From Panacibacter microcysteis (GTDB taxonomy: Bacteria > Bacteroidota > Bacteroidia > Chitinophagales > Chitinophagaceae): 64,000 bases of DNA. The DNA lies in the NCBI RefSeq assembly GCF_015831355.1, contig NZ_JADWYR010000001.1:868001-932000 (forward strand). The letters are read 5' to 3'. Made by a program: the position numbers and the translations under genes. This document shows, one piece after another, positions 53,584 to 62,147 of the stretch. How positions within the stretch are numbered: position 1 is the first letter of the stretch; each line of letters begins with the position of its first letter. The notes beneath the pieces are model-generated. The model searched no databases. It had not been told where the DNA came from and was given only the letters and a program-made list of their open reading frames with translations.

Positions 53584-56202
53584 ATGCTTACAAGTGCCGA
53601 AATAAGACAACAGTTCCTCGATTTTTTCAGATCAAAAGGCCATGAGATCGTTCCTTCTGCACCCATCGTTGTAAAAAATGATCCTACACTGCTTTTTACC
53701 AATGCAGGTATGAACCAGTTTAAAGATTATTTCCTGGGCAATAAGAAACCACCCTATACAAGAGTTGCAGATACACAAAAATGTTTGCGTGTAAGCGGCA
53801 AACACAACGACCTCGAAGAAGTTGGTGTTGACACTTACCACCACACCATGTTTGAAATGCTGGGCAACTGGAGCTTTGGCGACTACTTTAAAGCAGAAGC
53901 CATTGCCTGGAGCTGGGAATTGCTTACAGAGGTATATAAACTCGATAAAAGCCGCCTGTATGTAACCGTTTTTGAAGGTGATGCAAAAGAAAACCTGCCG
54001 CCATCAAAAATTGCCCTTGATGCCTGGAAAAAAATTGTTGCCGAAGAACACATTCTTTTTGGCAATAAAAAAGATAACTTTTGGGAAATGGGCGATACCG
54101 GGCCCTGTGGCCCCTGCAGCGAGATACATGTAGACATGAGAAGCGATGAAGAAAGGGCACTAATACCCGGCAAAGAACTCGTAAACAAAGACCACCCGCA
54201 GGTAATTGAAATATGGAATAACGTATTCATTCAATACAACAGAAAAAAAGATGGTTCCCTGGAACCGCTGCCTTCCAGACATGTTGATACAGGCATGGGC
54301 TTCGAACGACTGGTTCGCGTTATTCAGAACAAAAAAAGTAATTACGATACAGATGTTTTTACCGGCACTATTGCAGCAACAGAAGCTATCACCGGTAAAA
54401 AATACGACTACAGCGATAGTAAAGAAGCCGTCGCATTTCGGGTAATTGCCGACCATATACGTGCCATTGCATTTACCATTGCAGACGGGCAACTGCCATC
54501 CAATACAGGTGCTGGCTACGTTATAAGAAGAATATTGCGCAGGGCTGTTCGTTATTATTTTTCTTACCTCGATTACAAGCAGCCATTATTATTCCGCTTA
54601 CTGCCTGTTATTGGCAAACAGTTCGAACACGTTTTTCCTGAGCTGGAAAAGCAACTCGACTTTGTAAGCAAAGTAGTAAAAGAAGAAGAAGACGCCTTCC
54701 TGAAAACATTGGATAAAGGCTTGAAAAGAATTGATGATATTATAGCACAATCTGTAAATAAAACGATAAACGGCAGAGCCGCATTTGAACTTTTTGATAC
54801 ATATGGTTTTCCTGCAGACCTTACAAGATTGATTGCCGCAGAGCAGCAAATGGATATAGATGAAGAAGGTTTTAAAGCTGAAATGCAACAACAGAAAGAC
54901 CGTTCCCGTGCAGCAACCGCAATAGACACAGAAGACTGGGTGGTACTTGATGAATTTGCATTAAATGAATTTGTCGGTTACGATTCCCTCGAAATACAAA
55001 CAAAGGTTACCAAGTACCGGAAAGTAAAAGCAAAAGGCAAAGAGGCCTTCCAACTGGTACTCGAAGCAACCCCGTTTTACGCAGAAAGCGGTGGACAGGT
55101 GGGCGATACCGGCACATTGGAAATAAATGACGAAACGATAGTTATTACAGATACCAAAAAGGAAAACAATCTTATTATACATTTTGCAGATACAATACCT
55201 GCTCATTTAAACGGGCCTGTTTTTGCAAAAGTAGATCTCGGGAAAAGAAAGGCAACCGAAGTACACCACAGTGCAACACACCTGCTGCACGCAGCACTAC
55301 GTAAAGTGCTGGGCACCCACGTGGCACAAAAAGGAAGCCTTGTAAACAGTGAGCATCTTCGTTTCGATTTTTCACATTTTGCAAAAGTTACAGATGAAGA
55401 GATTGCCCGTATAGAAACAATCGTTAACCGCAAGATCCGTGAAAATGCGCCGGTAATAATAAAAGAAATGTCTAAAGAAGATGCCGTGGCAATGGGTGCA
55501 ATGGCATTGTTTGGAGAAAAGTATGGAGACACCGTGCGTGTGGTCATCATAGACCCCACGTATTCAATCGAACTATGTGGCGGTACGCACGTTGGCAATA
55601 CCGGTGAGCTTGGTCTTTTTAAAATTAAACATGAAAGTGCTGTTGCTGCAGGTGTAAGAAGAATAGAAGCCGTAAGCGGCGCAGCTGCTGCGTCGTTTGT
55701 AGATGAACATATGGCCACATTGGCTGCAGTAAAAGAAATGCTCAAAAACCCAAAAGATATTTCAAAAGCAGTAGAGCATCTCGTTGCCGACAATACAGAG
55801 CTGAAAAAAAGAATTGAAAGCCTCGAAGCCAGGCAACTCAATATTCTGAAGGAGGAGTTATTGCAAAAAGTGCAGTTGATACACGGTATTAATTTTATCG
55901 GTGCACTGGTTGATGTAAGCAATGCAGACGCTTTGAAAAAATTATCATTTGATATAAAATCTTCGCTCAGTAACTATGTTGCCGTTCTGGTTTCAAATAT
56001 TGATGGTAAAGCTGCAGTAGCCGTATCACTGGATGAGACTGTGGTAAACGACAAAAAACTGGAAGCACCAAAGATCATTAAAGAACATGTGGCGCCATTA
56101 ATTAAAGGTGGTGGCGGTGGGCAAAAAACACTGGCAACAGCAGGCGGACAGGACGCAAGCAACCTCAGCAAAGTGATTGAGCAGGTAAAATCATTGCTAT
56201 AG
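53584..56202 (+). CDS. alaS: Alanine-tRNA ligase AlaS
   Basis: The 872-residue class II synthetase charges tRNA-Ala. From the ATG at 53584 it opens with MLTSAEIRQQFLDFF. Motifs in order: TNAGMNQFKDYFLG; HTMFEMLGNWSFGDYFK (class II motif 2 region); AGYVIRRILRRAVRY; editing domain with HHSATHLLHAALRKVLGTH and the zinc-binding CGGTHV; C-terminal DHHA1/C-Ala domain ending with KGGGGGQKTLATAGGQD. All sites look intact and length is normal. A promoter box lies upstream. The OmpA-family gene follows after 84 bp. Confidence 0.97.
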   Translation: MLTSAEIRQQFLDFFRSKGHEIVPSAPIVVKNDPTLLFTNAGMNQFKDYFLGNKKPPYTRVADTQKCLRVSGKHNDLEEVGVDTYHHTMFEMLGNWSFGDYFKAEAIAWSWELLTEVYKLDKSRLYVTVFEGDAKENLPPSKIALDAWKKIVAEEHILFGNKKDNFWEMGDTGPCGPCSEIHVDMRSDEERALIPGKELVNKDHPQVIEIWNNVFIQYNRKKDGSLEPLPSRHVDTGMGFERLVRVIQNKKSNYDTDVFTGTIAATEAITGKKYDYSDSKEAVAFRVIADHIRAIAFTIADGQLPSNTGAGYVIRRILRRAVRYYFSYLDYKQPLLFRLLPVIGKQFEHVFPELEKQLDFVSKVVKEEEDAFLKTLDKGLKRIDDIIAQSVNKTINGRAAFELFDTYGFPADLTRLIAAEQQMDIDEEGFKAEMQQQKDRSRAATAIDTEDWVVLDEFALNEFVGYDSLEIQTKVTKYRKVKAKGKEAFQLVLEATPFYAESGGQVGDTGTLEINDETIVITDTKKENNLIIHFADTIPAHLNGPVFAKVDLGKRKATEVHHSATHLLHAALRKVLGTHVAQKGSLVNSEHLRFDFSHFAKVTDEEIARIETIVNRKIRENAPVIIKEMSKEDAVAMGAMALFGEKYGDTVRVVIIDPTYSIELCGGTHVGNTGELGLFKIKHESAVAAGVRRIEAVSGAAAASFVDEHMATLAAVKEMLKNPKDISKAVEHLVADNTELKKRIESLEARQLNILKEELLQKVQLIHGINFIGALVDVSNADALKKLSFDIKSSLSNYVAVLVSNIDGKAAVAVSLDETVVNDKKLEAPKIIKEHVAPLIKGGGGGQKTLATAGGQDASNLSKVIEQVKSLL

Positions 56203-56286
56203 TTTTGTAAACCAACAAAAACAAAGTAAACTTGTTACGTCAAATCAAATACCCGTCATTGAACTGAAAACTCAACGTAACATTTT

Positions 56287-56994
56287 ATGTCCGCTGAAAA
56301 CAACTTTAACAACCAGCCTTCACGTGAACCATCAGAAAGTCTTACCTATCACGAAGTAAACTACAGCATGGGATGGCTGCTGCCATTGCTGCTTATAGTA
56401 TTAACAGGCGGCCTGGTATTGTTTTTCATGAGGGGTTGTAACGATGCTTCCATTCCCGGTCTTCAGGAAGAAATGATGGCCGATACGGTGAAAACAGCCG
56501 TTGTTCCCGCTAATGGCACGGCCAGAAAAACATTGTCTATAAGACTGGCAGACAGTACGCAAATTACCGCTTATAAAAACGGCATTGAAAACCAGCTTGT
56601 TTTATTCATTACCTCAAAAGAAGCAGCAGACAGCATCAGCAAAAACAGGTGGTTCGATTTTGACGACCTGAATTTTGAAACCGGCAGTGCTGCCATTACA
56701 GACTCCAGCATGCGCCAGATTAAGAATATAGCAGCCATTCTTAAAGCTTACCCGGCAGTTAAAATTAAGATCGGCGGCTATACAGATAAAACAGGCAATG
56801 AAGCTGCTAACATGCAACTTTCCCGGGAGCGTGCAGAAGCGGTTATAACAGCGTTAAAAGATGCAGGTGTAAATGCGGCACAATTAACCGGGGCAGAAGG
56901 TTACGGCTCACAATATGCAAAGGCTGCCGCAGGTGCCGCTGATGAAGAAAAGCAAAAAGACCGCCGTATATCCATAAACGTTAGGGCCAAATAA
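56287..56994 (+). CDS. OmpA-family C-terminal domain membrane protein
   Basis: The 235-residue protein has a cytoplasmic N-terminus, one membrane helix at about 29-47 (WLLPLLLIVLTGGLVLFF) and a periplasmic OmpA-like domain at about 120-235. The domain has FDDLNFETGSAAI, the peptidoglycan-binding signature GGYTDKTGNEAANMQLSRER with its conserved Asp and Arg, and AEGYGSQYAKA. It probably anchors to diaminopimelate in peptidoglycan from the inner membrane, as MotB/YiaD-type proteins do. No partner is encoded alongside. Confidence 0.87.
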   Translation: MSAENNFNNQPSREPSESLTYHEVNYSMGWLLPLLLIVLTGGLVLFFMRGCNDASIPGLQEEMMADTVKTAVVPANGTARKTLSIRLADSTQITAYKNGIENQLVLFITSKEAADSISKNRWFDFDDLNFETGSAAITDSSMRQIKNIAAILKAYPAVKIKIGGYTDKTGNEAANMQLSRERAEAVITALKDAGVNAAQLTGAEGYGSQYAKAAAGAADEEKQKDRRISINVRAK

Positions 56995-57006
56995 CCTGAA
57001 TGTTTT

Positions 57007-57085
57007 TATGGGCCCGGCTGCAGCTTTTCATGGCATCGCCTGTTGCGTCGCACACTTGTACTGTACATCTTTGCGCAGCACACTA
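57007..57085. repeat. Dispersed repeat locus 15: single left arm
   Basis: The outer end ATGGGCCCGGCTGCAG is followed by TTTTCATGGCATCGCCT and the core GTTGCGTCGCAC at 57042-57053, then ACTTGTACTGTAC. It begins 13 bp after the OmpA-family stop codon and ends before the bidirectional terminator. Confidence 0.8.
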
Positions 57086-57124
57086 TTTCCGGTCATCTTC
57101 ACTTTTTCATACATCAGGCTATAA

Positions 57125-57158
57125 AGCAAGGCTGCCGGCAAATGCCGGCAGCCTTGCT
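57125..57158. terminator. Bidirectional terminator between convergent OmpA-family and ABC genes
   Basis: A perfect 16-bp stem AGCAAGGCTGCCGGCA / TGCCGGCAGCCTTGCT with a 2-nt loop. It is followed by ACTTTTATTTTC on the plus strand and TTTATAG on the minus strand. Confidence 0.9.
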
Positions 57159-57170
57159 ACTTTTATTTTC

Positions 57171-58958
57171 TTACGCAACCGGTACAGGTGTTGCAGCATA
57201 TTTTCTTTCGCCAATCTGTTGCCGCCACATGGCATAATACAATCCCTTTTCATGCAACAGCTCACTGTGGCTGCCGGTTTCTACCACCTGCCCTTTTTCG
57301 AGTACATAAATCCTGTCTGCATGCATAATGGTACTCAGCCTGTGTGCAATCAATACGGTAATCTGTTCTTTCTCTTTCGAAATATTTTTAATGGTGCCGG
57401 TAATTTCTTCTTCGGTAATGGAATCCAGCGCAGAAGTAGCTTCATCAAATATCAGCAGGTGCGGATGGCGCAGCAATGAGCGGGCAATACTTAAACGTTG
57501 TTTTTCTCCACCGCTAAGCTTAAGACCACCTTCGCCAATAACGGTTTCAATGCCTTTCTCTGCCCGGGAAAGCAGGTTCTGGCAACTTGCTTTGTGCAAA
57601 GCATCTACAAGATCTTCATCAGTTGCAGACGGGTTTACAAACACCAGGTTTTCTTTAATGGTACCTGCAAACAATTGTGTATCCTGTGTTACAAAACCTA
57701 TTTGTGTACGCAGTTCATCAAAACTTATCTCATTACCATCTATGCCATTGTAAAGCACCTTGCCTTCTTTCGTTCTGTACAAACCTACCAGCAATTTTAC
57801 CAATGTACTCTTACCCGAGCCCGAAGGGCCCACAAAAGCAATTGTCTCACCCTTCTTTACCTCGAAACTTATATTATCGAGTGCTTTATATTGTGCAGTC
57901 TGGTGTTTAAAGGAAACATTTTTAAAGGTTAGTTGCTCTATGGTGCCAATATGCCTGGGCGTGTGAGGAAACGGCTCTACTGCACGCTTCATCAGGTTAT
58001 CGAAATTATTCAGCGATGCTTCTGCTTCGCGGTAAGATATAATGATGGTTCCTATTTCCTGCAGTGGACCAAATATAAAGAAGCTGTAAAACTGCAGCGT
58101 GATCATTTGGCCGGTTGTAATTACATCTTTAAAAATTAACCAGATGAAGGTAAAGGTGAGCACCTGGCGCAGGAAGTTTACCATGGTACCCTGTATAAAA
58201 CTCAATGCCCGTATGCTCTTTACTTTTCTCAGCTCCAGCCCGAGAATTTTATAGGTATTTACATTGAGCCTGTTTACTTCCTGCTCTGTAAGGCCAAGAC
58301 TTTTTACAAGCTCTATATTCCGCAAAGATTCTGTGGTAGAGCCAGCCAGTGCATTGGTTTCTTTCACAATGTTTTTCTGTATCAGCTTTATTCTTTTACT
58401 AAGCAGGTTGGTAACCACACCGATAATGATTGTACCGCCGAAATAAATTGGTATAATGCTCCAGTGCAGCCGTAATGAATAGATGCAAACAAAGATCACA
58501 GCTATGAGCACGCCAAAAAGAATGTTGATGAAGTTGCTGATGAATTTTTCCGTATCGCTTCTTACTTTGGTTAAAATGGATAATGTTTCTCCGCTGCGCT
58601 GGTCTTCGAAATCCTGGTAAGGCAGGCGCATAGAATGCTTTAACCCATCTGTAAAAATCTTTGCACCAAACTTCTGGATGATGACATTTACAAAATAATC
58701 CTGGAAGGCTTTGGCAATACGGCTTACCATGGCTGTGCCTATAAGCAGGCCGAGTAAGCTGAGCGCACCCCATATGTATTCGTTCTCATTGCGGGGGGTA
58801 CCGTCATCAAACGTTTTTGGATGGTTGGCAAACTTATCAATCAGCTTACCAAATATCAGTGGATCGAAAAGCGAGAAAGTCTGGTTGATGGCTGCCAGCA
58901 ATAACGCCAGCACTACTAACCATTTATATGGTTTTAAATACCGCAACAATATCTTCAT
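57171..58958 (-). CDS. ABC exporter, fused membrane and ATPase domains
   Basis: From the ATG at 58958 the protein has 595 residues. An ABC type-1 exporter membrane domain with six helices lies at about 1-310, then the nucleotide-binding domain. Walker A is GPSGSGKSTLVKLL near 375, the signature LSGGEKQRLSIARSLL near 480 and Walker B LLIFDEATSALD, followed by the switch His in LIAHRLSTI. It resembles MsbA/MDR-type half transporters that work as dimers. The exported substrate is unknown. It is convergent with the OmpA-family gene. Confidence 0.93.
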   Translation of the reverse strand: MKILLRYLKPYKWLVVLALLLAAINQTFSLFDPLIFGKLIDKFANHPKTFDDGTPRNENEYIWGALSLLGLLIGTAMVSRIAKAFQDYFVNVIIQKFGAKIFTDGLKHSMRLPYQDFEDQRSGETLSILTKVRSDTEKFISNFINILFGVLIAVIFVCIYSLRLHWSIIPIYFGGTIIIGVVTNLLSKRIKLIQKNIVKETNALAGSTTESLRNIELVKSLGLTEQEVNRLNVNTYKILGLELRKVKSIRALSFIQGTMVNFLRQVLTFTFIWLIFKDVITTGQMITLQFYSFFIFGPLQEIGTIIISYREAEASLNNFDNLMKRAVEPFPHTPRHIGTIEQLTFKNVSFKHQTAQYKALDNISFEVKKGETIAFVGPSGSGKSTLVKLLVGLYRTKEGKVLYNGIDGNEISFDELRTQIGFVTQDTQLFAGTIKENLVFVNPSATDEDLVDALHKASCQNLLSRAEKGIETVIGEGGLKLSGGEKQRLSIARSLLRHPHLLIFDEATSALDSITEEEITGTIKNISKEKEQITVLIAHRLSTIMHADRIYVLEKGQVVETGSHSELLHEKGLYYAMWRQQIGERKYAATPVPVA

Positions 58959-59149
58959 ACATTCATTATTATTTGCAAGTGGTGGTAAGGACAATGAAAT
59001 TAAATGGAATTTAGACTATTATCAAATAACGAACCACCGAAAAGAGCAGGACGTTCTGTCAGCAAACAACTGTAAGGTTACCCGCAGCAAACTTATGTAG
59101 CAGCGCTATGCCGGTTGTATACACTTGCTTACTCCTGTGCGGCTCTTCT

Positions 59150-59240
59150 CACCGGTCTTCGCGTTTGTTCAGCAAAGTGCGGAACGCACAAGTGAGTGAC
59201 ACAACAGGCGATGCCACCTGCACCACTGCCTGTGAACAAA
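59150..59240. repeat. Dispersed repeat locus 16: single right arm, GTGACACAAC core
   Basis: The core GTGACACAAC at 59196-59205 is preceded by GCGGAACGCACAAGTGA and followed by AGGCGATGCCACC. The unit's outer end is degenerate and the limits are approximate. The 330-bp gap between the ABC and GH13 genes holds this repeat; the rest (58959-59149) must contain the divergent promoters, which I could not assign. Confidence 0.75.
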
Positions 59241-59288
59241 AAAAACTGATTGGTACAGTAGTTGATTTTTTAACTGCTAAAAGACAAT

Positions 59289-60566
59289 ATGAGTACAGCT
59301 TTCCCTATTGTATCGTGGGGCAACGGCACCAATATTTACGAGGTAAACATCAGGCAATACACGCATGAAGGAACGCTGAAAGCCTTTATAGAACATATTC
59401 CGCGGCTGCACAGTATGGGCATAGACATTTTATGGCTGATGCCTGTAACGCCTATCAGCATGGAGAAGCGGCAGGGCACCTTTGGCAGCTATTATGCAGC
59501 CGCATCTTATACCATCATTGATCCTTCTTATGGCACGGCAGACGATTTCAGGGAGCTGATAAAAACAGCACATTATTATGAAATGAAAGTGATCATTGAC
59601 TGGGTGGCCAACCATACCGGTTACGACCATGTGTGGACCAAAGAATACCCGGAATGGTATCGTAAAGATGAAGCGGGGAATTTTACCGAACTATATGGCT
59701 GGATAGATGTGATCGACCTTAACTACGAGGTGCCCGAATTGCGCAGGGGCATGATCAGCGCCATGAAACATTGGGTTGAAATGTTTGACATAGACGGCTT
59801 TCGCTGCGACATGGCACGCACAGTGCCAATAGATTTCTGGATTGAAGCCCGTGCAGAATGTGATGAACTGAAACCTTTGTTCTGGCTGGCCGAATGCGAA
59901 ATAATAGAATACCACGAGGCCTTCGACCTAACCTATGGCTGGGAAGCAATGAGGGCGCTCGATAAATACATGAAAGGGGAACTGCCGCTTGATGATATTA
60001 AAAAAATTCTGGTACAATATGCCAACTATCCTATCGGTTCCAGGAAATTGCTCTTTACTTCTAACCATGATGAGAACACTTACCACGGCACCGAGTATGA
60101 AAAATACGGCGTGGCAGCCAGGGCAATGGCCGCATTTACCTGCACCTGGCCCGGCATTCCGCTGATATACTCGGGCCAGGAAAAACCGAACTATAAAAGG
60201 CTGGAGTTTTTCGAAAAAGATTTTATCGACTGGAGCGGAGATGTTGAGCTGCACGACTTTTATAAAACCTTACTTACGCTGCGTAAAAAGAATAAAGCAC
60301 TGCAGGAAAGCGCGTCGGTATTAATGTTTAAAACCACGCACACAGATGTGCTGGCATACTTATGCAGTAGGCAAAAAGATAAGGTACTGGCACTCCTGAA
60401 TCTTGGTAAAGAAAAAGCAACGTTTAGTATTGACCATCCTGCACTCGCCGGCAGCTATCATGATCTGTTTAAAGGAACACAGGTTGATTTTAAAAGGAGT
60501 AAACAATTCTCTTTTGATGCGGGTGAATTTTCCGTGTTACATATAACCGGTGAAGCAGCGGTGTAG
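59289..60566 (+). CDS. GH13 alpha-amylase-family enzyme, cytoplasmic
   Basis: The 425-residue single-barrel enzyme has no signal peptide. All four conserved GH13 regions are visible: I, VIIDWVANHTGYDH near 102-115; II, DGFRCDMARTVP near 160 with the nucleophile Asp; III, LAECEIIEYHEAF near 200 with the acid/base Glu; IV, FTSNHDENT near 258 with the stabilising Asp. A C-terminal beta domain ends the protein. It should hydrolyse or transglycosylate alpha-1,4-glucans inside the cell, for example maltodextrins or glycogen. Nothing in the flanking genes narrows the substrate. Confidence 0.92.
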   Translation: MSTAFPIVSWGNGTNIYEVNIRQYTHEGTLKAFIEHIPRLHSMGIDILWLMPVTPISMEKRQGTFGSYYAAASYTIIDPSYGTADDFRELIKTAHYYEMKVIIDWVANHTGYDHVWTKEYPEWYRKDEAGNFTELYGWIDVIDLNYEVPELRRGMISAMKHWVEMFDIDGFRCDMARTVPIDFWIEARAECDELKPLFWLAECEIIEYHEAFDLTYGWEAMRALDKYMKGELPLDDIKKILVQYANYPIGSRKLLFTSNHDENTYHGTEYEKYGVAARAMAAFTCTWPGIPLIYSGQEKPNYKRLEFFEKDFIDWSGDVELHDFYKTLLTLRKKNKALQESASVLMFKTTHTDVLAYLCSRQKDKVLALLNLGKEKATFSIDHPALAGSYHDLFKGTQVDFKRSKQFSFDAGEFSVLHITGEAAV

Positions 60567-60733
60567 TAAGCAATTAATGCCATGATTGGGTAGTTAATTC
60601 CTCAAAAAACTGCGCTGGCGGAAAAGGCTGTAACACAAACAGATAATAAATTTAAAAGGCATGTTGTTTGATAAAATTGATGGTGTGGATGGCGAGGTAA
60701 GCTTGCCTTTTTTAGCACAAAAAAATTTAACTT

Positions 60734-61198
60734 ATGAAATCATCTAATGAAATTATTGAAGTTTTAAATGATCTGATCCAGATTAACAACGATCGTATTG
60801 AAGGTTATGAAAAAGCAATTGAAGATGCAAAAACAGTAGATGTGGACCTGCAGACAATTTTCAGTAAAATGAAAAGCGAAAGTATTAAATACACTGCAGA
60901 ATTACACAACAGGATATTACAACTTGGTGGCGAGCCTGCTGATGGAACAACGGTTTCAGGAAAGGTATACCGTGTATGGATGGACATAAAAGCAACCTTT
61001 ACCGGCAAAGACCGGAAAGCATTGCTGGAAGCATGTGAATTTGGTGAAGATGCTGCACAAAAGGCATACCAGGAAGCACTGGATACTGATGGTTTACCGG
61101 TTGATATAAGAGATTTTATTGCCGAGCAAAAAAGAGCGTTGCGTAAATCTCACGATGAGATAAAAGCAATGCGTGATATGCAAAAAGCAATATCTTAA
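60734..61198 (+). CDS. PA2169-family (DUF2383) four-helix-bundle protein
   Basis: The 154-residue protein is all helical and matches the DUF2383/PA2169 family: IIEVLNDLIQINNDRIEGYEKA at the N-terminus (given as two helices: IIEVLNDLIQINNDR and IEGYEKAIEDA), LHNRILQLGGEP, and ALLEACEFGEDAAQKAY. It is ferritin-like in fold, and in several species such genes respond to stress. No canonical diiron ExxH pairs are convincing, so a catalytic role is not claimed. It ends at a shared terminator. Confidence 0.87.
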   Translation: MKSSNEIIEVLNDLIQINNDRIEGYEKAIEDAKTVDVDLQTIFSKMKSESIKYTAELHNRILQLGGEPADGTTVSGKVYRVWMDIKATFTGKDRKALLEACEFGEDAAQKAYQEALDTDGLPVDIRDFIAEQKRALRKSHDEIKAMRDMQKAIS

Positions 61199-61215
61199 GC
61201 TAATACAGGTTTTAT

Positions 61216-61246
61216 AAAAAAAGGTGCTGGTTTCAGCACCTTTTTT
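61216..61246. terminator. Bidirectional terminator between convergent genes
   Basis: The stem GGTGCTG / CAGCACC with a 4-nt loop is flanked by an A-run (61216-61222) and a T-run (61241-61246). It thus gives a U-tract in both directions, for the PA2169-type gene and the membrane protein gene. Confidence 0.87.
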
Positions 61247-61247
61247 A

Positions 61248-61712
61248 TTACATGGTTTCAGCCTGTCCTTTATGTTTGGGCTTGAAGTATAGATAATAGT
61301 AAGCGAGAATAAGTACGCCAATAGAAAACGGAATTACCGCCAGGTGCTTGTAGTCTACCGTTCCAAAAGCAGTCTCTTCATCAAAACCTAAAAACTCAGT
61401 AATCATCCAATAAGAGTTAGCGCTGATCCATACTGTTATGGCGAGGTTGTGACACAGTTCTGAAACGTATTGCCGCGTACGCCAGGATATAATGATCGAA
61501 ATAATAAGCGTTGGAAAGATCATCACAATACCGAGCGGCTTCCAGAGCAAACACCAGCTTATATCTTTAATAAGCCAGAAAACAATGTGCAGGTTCTCCA
61601 TTTTACGGTAACGCAGCGGAATGCTGTAAGACTGCTCATGCGGAGCGGTTTCGAGTAACACTGAAGGAGGTTCTTCTGTTTCCACAGAAACATTTGCAGG
61701 CGCATTGTTCAT
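61248..61712 (-). CDS. Small uncharacterised membrane protein
   Basis: Starting at the ATG at 61712 gives 154 residues; a TTG 14 codons upstream is possible but less likely. After a soluble N-terminus of ~45 residues come three to four hydrophobic segments (LGIVMIFPTLIISIIISW, LAITVWISANSYWMITEF, LAVIPFSIGVLILAYYYLYF). The end is basic (KPKHKGQAETM). I do not recognise the family. The stop lies at the edge of the shared terminator. It is probably a single-gene unit. Confidence 0.7.
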   Translation of the reverse strand: MNNAPANVSVETEEPPSVLLETAPHEQSYSIPLRYRKMENLHIVFWLIKDISWCLLWKPLGIVMIFPTLIISIIISWRTRQYVSELCHNLAITVWISANSYWMITEFLGFDEETAFGTVDYKHLAVIPFSIGVLILAYYYLYFKPKHKGQAETM

Positions 61713-61834
61713 TGTTGCAAAAGAATTATGTTTTGAGGAAAATAATTTTTGCAACGTTAACTTTTTACCATCATTTCCAAACTTAAATCTGCCAAAAAAT
61801 TTATGCTGCCATTGGCATTAGAAAAAGACAGCGG

Positions 61835-62083
61835 TGGCAGGGGCCTGGTTTTTCAATGTAGCTTCTGTTGCGTCGCACTACGTTCATCGTTCGGTTCTTT
61901 GGGCAACAGCGCCGGTTACAGTCTTCGCAGGCGCCATACATAGTACAACATCCGCAGGCCGCCGGTTGCTACAGGCAGTTTGAGGAAACATGCGCCAACA
62001 GAGCCTGCGCAGCCGCAAGATGCAATGCAGTACAAGTGTGCGACGCAACAGGAGCTTCATGCTTATGCTGTTGCCGGGTACAC
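61835..62083. repeat. Dispersed repeat locus 17: doublet
   Basis: The left core GTTGCGTCGCAC at 61867-61878 is followed inward by CATCGTTCGGTTC, as at loci 4 and 6. The right core GTGCGACGCAAC at 62038-62049 is preceded by GCAGTACAAGT and followed by AGGAGCTTCATGCTTATGC, with the end TTGCCGGGTACAC. It fills the 393-bp gap between the membrane protein and the TonB receptor; the remainder holds the membrane gene's upstream region and the receptor's terminator. Confidence 0.85.
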
Positions 62084-62093
62084 AATAAAAAAG

Positions 62094-62117
62094 GGCCCGG
62101 AAAAAAATTTCCGGGCC
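62094..62117 (-). terminator. Terminator after the TonB-dependent receptor
   Basis: A perfect 10-bp stem GGCCCGGAAA / TTTCCGGGCC with an A4 loop is followed on the minus strand by CTTTTTTATT. It lies 30 bp after the receptor stop. Confidence 0.87.
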
Positions 62118-62147
62118 GTATTCTTCACCAAAACCAACTAAAAAAAA

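Noticed and set aside
57125-57158. Palindrome at 57125-57158 as another copy of the dispersed family
   Set aside because: It lacks the core and the ATGYACCCGG ends and has clear terminator geometry.
630-62083. Repeats as a CRISPR array
   Set aside because: Copies are kilobases apart in both orientations, with no regular spacers and no cas genes.
630-62083. Repeats as integron attC sites
   Set aside because: The GTTGC/GCAAC ends recall attC core sites, but there is no integrase, no cassette-like small genes between copies, and orientation alternates.
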